From: Variovorax sp. YR216
GTDB lineage: Bacteria; Pseudomonadota; Gammaproteobacteria; Burkholderiales; Burkholderiaceae_C
Reading direction: 5' to 3'
NCBI RefSeq assembly: GCF_900107745.1
Contig: NZ_FNRO01000008.1
Span: 1-64,000, forward strand
DNA: 64,000 nt
Shown one piece after another: positions 57,650 to 64,000 of the stretch. The notes beneath the pieces were generated by a model that saw nothing but the letters and a program-made list of their open reading frames with translations, was not told the origin of the DNA and ran no database searches. Position 1 is the first letter of the stretch, and every line of letters begins with the position of its first letter. The position numbers and the translations under genes are program-made.

Positions 57650-57997
57650 CTACCAGCCGAGGCCCAGGTGCAGCGGCAGGTAGACCGCCATGCCCGCGAG
57701 CATCGTCCCGAGCACGCCGCCGCGCCAGAAGTAGTAGAGGACGCCGGCGACTGCGCCATAGAGACGCGCATCCTGCAGCGTCGTCGTGAGATGGCCCTGC
57801 GTCATGACGACCTCGGGAATCACCACCGCCGCCAGCGCAGCCGCCGGCGCGTAGTGCAGGGCGCGATGGGCCCAGTCCGGCAGGCCCCAGGGGCGATCGA
57901 GGATGAAGAAGAAGCAGCGCGTCAACACGGTGACGCCCGCGAGGCCGACGATGACCGCCAGCGTCCAGAAATCGGTCTGCCCGCTGGCAAGGCTCAA
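57650..57997 (-). CDS. azlD: AzlD-family branched-chain amino acid exporter subunit
   Basis: The 115-residue protein has about four hydrophobic helices and the AzlD pattern VTVLTRCFFFILDRPWGLPDWAHRALHYAPAAALAAVVIPEVV. It pairs with AzlC to export branched-chain amino acids or analogues. Its ATG overlaps the azlC stop by four bases. It is convergent with the hydrolase gene, four bases away. Confidence 0.88.
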   Translation of the reverse strand: MSLASGQTDFWTLAVIVGLAGVTVLTRCFFFILDRPWGLPDWAHRALHYAPAAALAAVVIPEVVMTQGHLTTTLQDARLYGAVAGVLYYFWRGGVLGTMLAGMAVYLPLHLGLGW

Positions 57998-58734
57998 TTG
58001 TCATCCTCCGCGTCGGGATCGAGCCCGAACTGCTTTTCGAGCCAGAAGCACAGCAGCACCGCAACGCCGATGCCCGCGACGATGTTGAGCTTGAGCGGCA
58101 ACGCATAGGCCGCGACCGCAGTGGCCCCGGCGATCACCACCGCCAGCACGCGAAGACGCGTGGTCGCCATCGAGCAGACGATCGCGACCAGGCTCAGGAC
58201 GCCCGCGAAACCCAGGCCCCAGCTCTGGGGAATCATGTTCGCCAGCACGATGCCGAGCAGGCTCAGGACCATCCAGGAGCACCAGGTCACGCAGTAGTTG
58301 CCGGTGAGATAGGCCTCCTGCGCGCGCTTCTCGGCTTCGGTTTCGGGCGGCCGGGTGTACCTGCGGGTGAACATCGCGTAGCTCATGTCGGCCGTGAGAT
58401 AGCCGTGCGTCATGCGGCGCCAGCGCGGCATGTGCATGAGATACGGTCGCAGGTGGAGGCTGAAGACCACGAAGCGCAGGTTGACGCAGAAGCCGGTCGC
58501 CAGGATCACCCAGGCGGGCGCGCCGGCGATCAGCAAGGGGATGGATGCAAGCTGCGAGCTGCCCGCGTAGACCAGCAGGGTCATCGCGACCGCCTCGACC
58601 ACGCTCATGCCGGACTTGAGCATCGCGACCCCGGTCATGAGGCCCCAGGCGCCGATGCCGAGGGCGATCGGCGACATGTCGCGAATGCCTTCGCGAAACT
58701 CCGGTTGGCTGCGGACGGACGAGGAGAGAAACAT
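57994..58734 (-). CDS. azlC: AzlC-family branched-chain amino acid exporter subunit
   Basis: The 246-residue membrane protein starts with the AzlC segment FREGIRDMSPIALGIGAWGLMTGVAMLKSGMS and has VYAGSSQLASIPLLI, NLRFVVFSLHLRPYL and several later helices. The ATG overlaps the fmt stop by one base (TGATG), so this exporter pair is translationally coupled to the fmt gene. Substrate assignment rests on the family. Confidence 0.9.
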   Translation of the reverse strand: MFLSSSVRSQPEFREGIRDMSPIALGIGAWGLMTGVAMLKSGMSVVEAVAMTLLVYAGSSQLASIPLLIAGAPAWVILATGFCVNLRFVVFSLHLRPYLMHMPRWRRMTHGYLTADMSYAMFTRRYTRPPETEAEKRAQEAYLTGNYCVTWCSWMVLSLLGIVLANMIPQSWGLGFAGVLSLVAIVCSMATTRLRVLAVVIAGATAVAAYALPLKLNIVAGIGVAVLLCFWLEKQFGLDPDAEDDN

Positions 58735-59684
58735 CAGCCGAAGACCTGTCCGGGCTTCACGTCGAAGCCCCGCAGGAAATCGGCCACCGGCAGGCGCTTG
58801 CCGCCTGCGCGCTGCAGTTCGGAGACGACGACCGTCGAGCCCTGGGCGGCGACTGCAATACCCGCCCCGCCGACGGCAAGAACGGTACCGGGCGCTTCGG
58901 ACGGTGCATCCCCGCGCGCTTGCGCGGCCCACAGCTTGATGGTCTCGCCGTCGAGCACGGTGCTTGCACCGGGAAACGGATCGAACGCGCGGACGCGGCG
59001 AACGATCGCGTCGGCGCCCTGCGACCAGTCCACCTGCGCCTCGGCCTTCTCGACCTTGTGCGCGTAGGTCACGCCCTCCTCGGGCTGCGCAACGGCGCGG
59101 AGCGCGCCGGCTTCCGCCTGCTTCAGCGCCTGGACGATCATGCGGCCGCCGAGCGCGGCCAGCCGGTCGTGCAGACGGGCGGTGTTGTCGTCGCCGACCG
59201 GAACGGCTTCGCGCAGCAGCATGTCGCCGGTGTCGAGGCCAGCGTCCATCTGCATGATGGTGATGCCGGTCTCGGCGTCGCCGGCTTCGATCGCGCGATG
59301 GATGGGCGCGGCGCCGCGCCATCTGGGCAGCAGGCTCGCGTGGATGTTGAGGCAGCCGAGCCGCGGCGCATCGAGCACCCACTGCGGAAGGATCAGGCCG
59401 TAGGCGGCCACCACCATGACCTCGGCCTTCGAATCCGCGATCGCAGTGCGCGCGGCTTCGGCGTCGCCCGGATACTTGCCGTCCAGTCGCAGGCTTCGCG
59501 GCTGGATCACCGGCCAGCCGCGCGACACCGCGAACTGCTTGACCGGCGAAGCCTGCAGCTTCATGCCGCGGCCCGCCGGGCGGTCGGGCTGGGTCAGCGT
59601 GAGGACGATCTCGTGGCCGGCAGCGGCGATGGCTTCCAGCGCGACGCGGGCAAACTCGGGCGTACCCGCGAACGCAACCTTCAT
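58734..59684 (-). CDS. fmt: Methionyl-tRNA formyltransferase
   Basis: Fmt formylates initiator Met-tRNA. The 316-residue protein has MKVAFAGTPEFARVALEAI, VVAAYGLILPQWVL, the catalytic NIHASLLPRWRGAAPIHRAI with Asn and His, DTGDML, and the C-terminal OB-like domain. The start is ATG 59684; a GTG three codons upstream is possible. It lies next to def through an intervening lipoprotein gene, the usual def-fmt partnership. Confidence 0.96.
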   Translation of the reverse strand: MKVAFAGTPEFARVALEAIAAAGHEIVLTLTQPDRPAGRGMKLQASPVKQFAVSRGWPVIQPRSLRLDGKYPGDAEAARTAIADSKAEVMVVAAYGLILPQWVLDAPRLGCLNIHASLLPRWRGAAPIHRAIEAGDAETGITIMQMDAGLDTGDMLLREAVPVGDDNTARLHDRLAALGGRMIVQALKQAEAGALRAVAQPEEGVTYAHKVEKAEAQVDWSQGADAIVRRVRAFDPFPGASTVLDGETIKLWAAQARGDAPSEAPGTVLAVGGAGIAVAAQGSTVVVSELQRAGGKRLPVADFLRGFDVKPGQVFG

Positions 59685-59689
59685 GGCGC

Positions 59690-60178
59690 TCACCGGTTGA
59701 TCAGAAAGACGTTGAGGTCGTCGCCCGTGTGATAGTGGTCCACCACGCCGTCCGGCCTCACATAGATATAGAGCAGCCGGCGCGCATTCATGGACTTGTA
59801 GCGCCAGGTCCAGATATCGCCGTTGAAGGAGGTCACGCGGGTGATCTCGTAGGGCCGCCCGTACGTGCGCAGCACATCGTCGATGCGCCAGACGCCGGGC
59901 TTGATGGTGCTGTCGAAGAGCCCTTCGAAGAGTTCCTGGCGGACGGATACCACATGGCCGCTCGCGTCGACGTCGATGTTCGAGACCTCGAAGCCCATCG
60001 GCGCGCGGGAATACTGGAGCCGCTCGCCGCCGCCCTGCAACGGATAGGTGGCCGTCGGTGTACCCAGTTGCTGAAGTGCCTGGTCGCGCGCGGTGCCGAG
60101 CGGCAGTCGCGTCGGCTCGCTGGCACACCCCACCAAGGCAGACGCCACCACGACGGCCGCGAGCCAGGAACGCTTCAT
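59690..60178 (-). CDS. Small lipoprotein with BamE-like repeats
   Basis: The 162-residue protein has a lipobox LVGC (Cys18) after a short signal. The mature part contains two stretches reminiscent of BamE/SmpA repeats (LGTARDQALQQLGTPTATYP and WRIDDVLRTYGRPYEITRV) and a beta-rich WTWRYKSMNARRLLYIYV segment. I do not recognise a named family. It is two bases after def on the same strand, so it is in the def-fmt operon. Function unknown. Confidence 0.75.
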   Translation of the reverse strand: MKRSWLAAVVVASALVGCASEPTRLPLGTARDQALQQLGTPTATYPLQGGGERLQYSRAPMGFEVSNIDVDASGHVVSVRQELFEGLFDSTIKPGVWRIDDVLRTYGRPYEITRVTSFNGDIWTWRYKSMNARRLLYIYVRPDGVVDHYHTGDDLNVFLINR

Positions 60179-60180
60179 GA

Positions 60181-60714
60181 TTAGCGACGCCCTTCGCGCT
60201 GATCGAGTTTCTGTTCTTCGCGCTGCTGCTTGAGCAACTTGCTCTTGATGCGGTTGCGCTTGAGCGGCGAGAGGTACTCGACGAAGACCTTGCCCAGCAG
60301 GTGATCGAGTTCGTGCTGGATGCAGACCGCGAGCAGGCCGTCGGCTTCGATGGTCTGCGGCTCGCCCTCGGCGTCGAGCGCCGTCACGCGCACGGCGGTG
60401 GAGCGCTCCACGCCGTCGTAGATGCCCGGCACCGACAGGCAGCCTTCCTCGTTGACGACTTTTTCGTTGCTCGCCCAGACAATCTCGGGATTGATGAGCA
60501 CCAGGGGCTGGTCGCGGTCCTCGGACACGTCGATCACGACCAGCCGCTCGTGCACATCGATCTGCGTGGCGGCGAGCCCGATGCCATTGGCGTCGTACAT
60601 GGTCTCGAGCATGTCGGCGACCAGTGTCTTGATGCGCGCATCGACGCCCTGCACCGGTTTGGCCACCGTGTGCAGGCGAACGTCGGGGTAACTCAAAATG
60701 GTTCGTTTTGACAT
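60181..60714 (-). CDS. def: Peptide deformylase
   Basis: Def removes the formyl group from new proteins. The 177-residue protein has the three motifs of the family: GIGLAATQIDV, EEGCLSVPG and QHELDHLLGKVF, which hold the metal Cys and two His and the catalytic Glu. It leads a minus-strand run (def, lipoprotein, fmt, azlC, azlD) and is divergent from the LysM gene. Confidence 0.97.
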   Translation of the reverse strand: MSKRTILSYPDVRLHTVAKPVQGVDARIKTLVADMLETMYDANGIGLAATQIDVHERLVVIDVSEDRDQPLVLINPEIVWASNEKVVNEEGCLSVPGIYDGVERSTAVRVTALDAEGEPQTIEADGLLAVCIQHELDHLLGKVFVEYLSPLKRNRIKSKLLKQQREEQKLDQREGRR

Positions 60715-60874
60715 GAAAGCGAGGAAAAGTTGTCGCTATTTTCGCCATTTCCGCGACGGCCCGGAGCGGCTGGCGGGATTTACATTGCCCGATCTGGGGC
60801 TTCAGCGCAAAATTCGTAGCAAATTGTGAGGATTCGTACGTTCTGCGTGGCGCAGTGTGTGCACACCATCAACC

Positions 60875-62086
60875 ATGAATAAATTCCGAATCAACGAACA
60901 TCTTTGTCCCCGCCTCTTCGCCACGCTGGCAGCCTTTGCCGTGGCGGGTCTTGCAGGTACGACGGCATCCGCACAAAACTATCCCGTCACGCCCCAACAG
61001 CGCGCCACCGCCCAGCAGACGGCGCAGGCCGGCATTCCCATCAGCGAGCTGGCGCCCAATGCGCCGGACGAATACACGGTCAAGCCCGGCGACACGCTGT
61101 GGGCCATTTCCCGCCTCTATCTCCGCAGCCCCTGGCGCTGGCCCGAGCTGTGGGGCATGAACATCAGCGAGATCTCGAACCCGCACCGCATCTACCCGGG
61201 CCAGGTGCTCTATCTCGACAAGACCGGCGGCCGTGCCCGCCTGAGCACCCGGCGCGGCTCCGGCGCGCCGGAAGGCACCATCAAACTGTCGCCGCGCACG
61301 CGCTATGAATCGCTCTCCGGCATGGCACTGCCGACGCTCAACCCGAGCCTGATCGAACCGTTCCTCGCCGAGCCGGTCGTGGTGGACGACAACACCCTGC
61401 TCACCGCTCCGCGCATCGTCGCGGGCAACGACAGCCGCGTGCTGCTGTCCCGCGGCGATCGCGCCTACGCACGCGGTGATGTCAATTCACCGCTCGTCGA
61501 GACAGCCGGCCCGATCCAGACCTTCCGTATCTTCCGCAACGCCACGCCGCTGAAGGACCCGGGCACCGGCGAGATCCTCGGCTACGAAGCCCAGTACCTC
61601 GGCAAGGCCCAGTTGCAGCGCGGCGAATCGACCCTGAGCGAAATGGTCGACGGCAAGGAGGTCGTCAGCGTCGTGCCGGCCACCATCGACATCATTGCCG
61701 CGCGCGAGGAAATGCGCGCCGGCGACCGCCTGTTGCCGGAGCCCGCGCGCCAGCTCCTGAGCTACGCACCCCGCGCACCGCAGCAGCCGATCGAAGGCCG
61801 CATCGTCTCGGTCTACGGCAACGCGGTGCAGTTCGCCGCGCAGAACCAGGTGGTGGCGATCAACAAGGGCCTGCGCGACGGCATCGAGGCCGGACACGTG
61901 CTGGCGATCCTCAAGAACGGCGAGACCATCGTCGACAAGACCGGCGCCGGCAAGGAAACCCTGAAGCTGCCGAACGAACGCATCGGACTGCTGATGGTGT
62001 TCCGCCCGTTCGAGAAGGTGTCCTATGCCCTGGTGCTGGAGATCAACGACACCCCGCGCATTGGCGATCTGCTCGTCAATCCCTGA
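60875..62086 (+). CDS. Secreted LysM-domain peptidoglycan-binding protein
   Basis: The 403-residue protein has a signal peptide (FAVAGLAGTTASAQ) and one LysM domain (about 66-115; YTVKPGDTLWAISRLYLRSPWRWPELWGMN..IYPGQVLYL). The large C-terminal part contains beta-rich repeats and no recognised enzyme motif. It is in the usual neighbourhood next to dprA and divergent from def, as in many beta-proteobacteria. It probably binds cell wall in the periplasm; the specific role is unknown. Confidence 0.9.
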   Translation: MNKFRINEHLCPRLFATLAAFAVAGLAGTTASAQNYPVTPQQRATAQQTAQAGIPISELAPNAPDEYTVKPGDTLWAISRLYLRSPWRWPELWGMNISEISNPHRIYPGQVLYLDKTGGRARLSTRRGSGAPEGTIKLSPRTRYESLSGMALPTLNPSLIEPFLAEPVVVDDNTLLTAPRIVAGNDSRVLLSRGDRAYARGDVNSPLVETAGPIQTFRIFRNATPLKDPGTGEILGYEAQYLGKAQLQRGESTLSEMVDGKEVVSVVPATIDIIAAREEMRAGDRLLPEPARQLLSYAPRAPQQPIEGRIVSVYGNAVQFAAQNQVVAINKGLRDGIEAGHVLAILKNGETIVDKTGAGKETLKLPNERIGLLMVFRPFEKVSYALVLEINDTPRIGDLLVNP

Positions 62087-62104
62087 GGCGGCTATCGGTT
62101 TCGA

Positions 62105-63247
62105 GTGGAACGCGAGGACCTCGCAGGCTGGCTGCGACTTGCGCTGACGCCCGGCATCGGCAGCACGACCGGGCGCAAGCTGCTGGCGACGTTCGGGCTC
62201 CCGTCGCAGGTCTTCGCGCAATCGCGGGACGCGCTCTTGCAGGTCGTGACCGATGCGCAAACGCATGCATTGCAGACGCTGCCCCGCGATTTCGAGGAGC
62301 AGCTCCGGCGCACCGCGGACTGGCTGCAAGGCACTGATGCTGACGGCGTGACCCGGCGCATCGTGACGCTGGGCGATGCGGGCTACCCGGCTTCACTGCT
62401 CGAAACTGCGGATCCGCCGTTGATGCTCTACCTGCTCGGCGCCCCGGCATTCGATCTGACGCAGCTCGACCGCAGCATCGGAATGGTCGGCAGCCGCAAT
62501 CCCACCGCACAGGGCGAACAGACCGCGCGCGCATTCGCACGGGCATTCGGCGAGGCGGGTATCTCGGTGGTGTCCGGCCTTGCGCTGGGCATCGACGGCG
62601 CGGCGCACAGCGGGGCACTCGAGGCAGGCGGCGGCGCGGGCCGCCTCGCCACCGTGGCCGTGGTCGGCACCGGACTCGACCGCGTCTACCCCGCACGGCA
62701 TCGCGATCTGGCCCACCGCATTGCGGCCCACGGGTTGATCGTGAGCGAGTACCCCCTCGGCACACCGCCGCTCAACCAGAACTTCCCAAAGCGCAATCGG
62801 ATCATTGCCGGCCTCACCCGCGGCACGCTGGTCGTCGAGGCCGCGCTTCGCTCAGGTTCGCTGATCACCGCACGACTGGCCGCGGAGCAGGGCCGGGAGG
62901 TGTTCGCGATCCCCGGCTCGATCCATTCGCCGCAATCGCGCGGCTGCCATGCGTTGATACGCCAGGGCGCAAAGCTGGTCGAGTCGGTCGGAGACGTACT
63001 CGAAGAGCTGCAATTCGATGCGCCAGTTGACGCTTCACACCCTGCACACGCTGCACAGTCCGAGCAAGCCGCCGCTGAATCCGGCCTGCTCGCCGATCTC
63101 GGTTTCGACCCGGTCAGCCTCGATGCGCTGTGTGCCCGCACCGGCTACGGTGCGGCGCAATTGCAGGCCCGGCTGCTCGAACTCGAACTGGAAGGCCACG
63201 TCGCCCGACTTCCGGGCGGGCTGTTTCAGCGCGTCGCGCGAGGCTGA
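62105..63247 (+). CDS. dprA: DNA-processing protein DprA
   Basis: DprA binds incoming single-stranded DNA and loads RecA during natural transformation. The 380-residue protein starts at GTG 62105. It has an N-terminal helical domain (LAGWLRLALTPGIGSTTGRKLL), the Rossmann fold (SIGMVGSRNPTAQGEQTARAFARAF, SGLALGIDGAAHSGAL, VVGTGLDRVYPARH, SEYPLGTPPLNQNFPKRNRIIAGLT), and a C-terminal winged-helix-like domain (about 315-375). It follows the LysM gene by 18 bases. Confidence 0.96.
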   Translation: MEREDLAGWLRLALTPGIGSTTGRKLLATFGLPSQVFAQSRDALLQVVTDAQTHALQTLPRDFEEQLRRTADWLQGTDADGVTRRIVTLGDAGYPASLLETADPPLMLYLLGAPAFDLTQLDRSIGMVGSRNPTAQGEQTARAFARAFGEAGISVVSGLALGIDGAAHSGALEAGGGAGRLATVAVVGTGLDRVYPARHRDLAHRIAAHGLIVSEYPLGTPPLNQNFPKRNRIIAGLTRGTLVVEAALRSGSLITARLAAEQGREVFAIPGSIHSPQSRGCHALIRQGAKLVESVGDVLEELQFDAPVDASHPAHAAQSEQAAAESGLLADLGFDPVSLDALCARTGYGAAQLQARLLELELEGHVARLPGGLFQRVARG

Positions 63248-63331
63248 ACCATGAACCAGTCCTTCACACAAACATCGTGGTCTTCACGCAACTGACGCGG
63301 CACGGCATCTTGACTGGGCTATATTGAACCC

Positions 63332-63847
63332 ATGTTCGAAGTGCTTGTTTTTGTCTACGAAAGCTATTGGCGCGGCGATGCATGTCCCGCACCCGAACAA
63401 TTGGGCCGCAAGCTCAGCGCACAAGGCTTCGATGCGGACGAAATCCGCGAAGCTTTGCACTGGCTCGACGGCCTAAGCCTCGCCACTCAGGGCATCCAGC
63501 TCATCCGGCATGCCGACGAGACGACCGCGACGGTCGGGATTCGCAGCCGGAGCGATGAGGTCATTCCCCAATCGCCGAACTCGATCCGCGTCTACTCGAA
63601 CACGGAACAGGAGCACATCGGCGCCGAATGCCTGGGGTTCATCAGCTTCCTCGAATCCTCCGGCGTGCTGCCGACGGGCATGCGCGAGATCGTGATCGAA
63701 CGCGCGATGGCCACGTCCGGCGAGCCGCTGACGATCGACGAGCTCAAGATCATCGTCTTGATGGTGCACTGGTCCACCGGGCTCGAGCCCGATGCGCTGG
63801 TGCTGGACGAGCTCTGCGACGACACCGACAGCCGTGTCGCACATTAG
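63332..63847 (+). CDS. smg: Smg-family protein (DUF494)
   Basis: The 171-residue protein matches the Smg/DUF494 family: MFEVLVFVYESYW, QLGRKLSAQGFDADEIREALHWLDGL and the C-terminal LKIIVLMVHW segment. The dprA-smg order is conserved in proteobacteria, where topA often follows; that would be beyond the window. Its function is unknown. A TATATT element is 7 bases before the ATG, too close for a normal -10. Confidence 0.92.
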   Translation: MFEVLVFVYESYWRGDACPAPEQLGRKLSAQGFDADEIREALHWLDGLSLATQGIQLIRHADETTATVGIRSRSDEVIPQSPNSIRVYSNTEQEHIGAECLGFISFLESSGVLPTGMREIVIERAMATSGEPLTIDELKIIVLMVHWSTGLEPDALVLDELCDDTDSRVAH

Positions 63848-63849
63848 GC

Positions 63850-63931
63850 TCGCCCCCAGGCTTGCTCACTTCGTGTAGCCGCCACCCCCTACCGGGGGCG
63901 CAGTCGGCGGCCCGGCCAAGCCTGTTCCGCG
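63850..63931 (-). repeat. Dispersed intergenic repeat, copy D
   Basis: Read on the minus strand: CGCGGAACAGGCTTGGCCGGG, a GCCCCCGG..AGGGGGTGG hairpin, then TACACGAAGTGAGCAAGCC and TGGGGGCGA. It starts two bases after the smg stop. The remaining 63932-64000 shows no recognisable gene. Confidence 0.85.
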
Positions 63932-64000
63932 ACTGCCCGCGAACAGGCGTGCGCTGCGCGCCGCCGAAGACAGATCACGAACGACGTCGGTATTCACGGG

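Noticed and set aside
63296..63331. Dedicated promoter for smg (TTGACT near 63310, TATATT at 63320)
   Set aside because: The two elements are only a few bases apart and the TATATT is too close to the ATG; read-through from dprA is more likely.
1..64000. CRISPR arrays, tRNA or rRNA genes, transposases or prophage genes
   Set aside because: I saw no regularly spaced short repeats, no cloverleaf-like sequences that I could support, and no recombinase or transposase motifs. The only dispersed repeat is the 84 bp intergenic element.

Overview
The window is a 64 kb stretch of a high-GC beta-proteobacterial chromosome. The best match to what I can recognise is Comamonadaceae, probably a Variovorax-like soil or plant-associated bacterium. 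The reasons are the pgk-pyk-fba-purC and def-fmt / LysM-dprA-smg neighbourhoods, orphan Bug (TctC-type) binding proteins, lipoproteins with poly-glycine straight after the lipobox cysteine, a Calvin-subtype class II aldolase, and a rich set of aromatic-acid catabolic genes. I assign about 67 protein genes, one of them partial. I see no rRNA, tRNA, CRISPR array, insertion sequence or prophage gene. No gene-free stretch exceeds 300 bases; the longest are 111-376 and 8221-8484, where I see nothing convincing.

Layout. 1-2.8 kb: start of an APC-family basic amino acid antiporter (minus), a glycine-zipper lipoprotein and an SLC13-type transporter with RCK_C domains. 2.8-6.7 kb: an operon tyrB-kynA-formamidase-RidA for aromatic amino acid transamination and the first steps of tryptophan to kynurenine, with a divergent Lrp/AsnC regulator. 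6.7-12.8 kb: ssb and uvrA, separated by two orphan regulators, then a stand-alone F0 c-subunit gene. 12.9-20.4 kb: a minus-strand catabolic block containing gentisate dioxygenase and fumarylpyruvate hydrolase, a Bug receptor, an FAD oxidoreductase, an acyl-CoA thioesterase and an OYE-family reductase, with a divergent LysR regulator. 20.4-27.9 kb: the homogentisate branch (hmgA-fahA), then a module of MBL-fold hydrolase, FAD monooxygenase and DUF2783 small protein with a divergent IclR regulator. 28-31.5 kb: a DUF1800/DUF1501 export pair. 31.5-49.7 kb: mostly housekeeping (pyrF, UDG-like, rimI, tsaB, dacB, tsaC2/Sua5, purK, purE, cnoX-like, purC, fba, pyk, pgk), interspersed with a poly-Gly lipase, a META lipoprotein and Crp and LuxR regulators. 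49.7-57.6 kb: a second, LysR-controlled catabolic cluster (VOC protein, alpha/beta hydrolase, FAD monooxygenase, DUF2783, MBL hydrolase, Bug receptor, alpha/beta hydrolase). 57.6-64 kb: azlDC, fmt, a lipoprotein, def, a LysM protein, dprA and smg.

How the parts fit. Tyrosine/phenylalanine and related aromatic acids can be funnelled to homogentisate (hmgA, fahA) and to gentisate (nagI, nagK). Both end in ring cleavage by a dioxygenase followed by an FAA-superfamily hydrolase. The most interesting feature is the paralogous triad FAD monooxygenase + about 63-residue DUF2783 protein + MBL-fold protein with a degenerate zinc motif. It occurs twice: once beside hmgA-fahA under an IclR regulator, and once at 52.4-55.2 kb with its own ring-cleavage-type VOC protein and alpha/beta hydrolase under a LysR regulator. 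I infer that each is a flavin hydroxylase with a small coupling protein feeding a ring-cleavage route. The second cluster reads like an undescribed aromatic pathway.

Four copies of an 84 bp intergenic repeat with two hairpins and a shared ACACGAAGTG core are present (12829, 23603, 35429, 63850). All calls are from reading the sequence only; no database search was possible.
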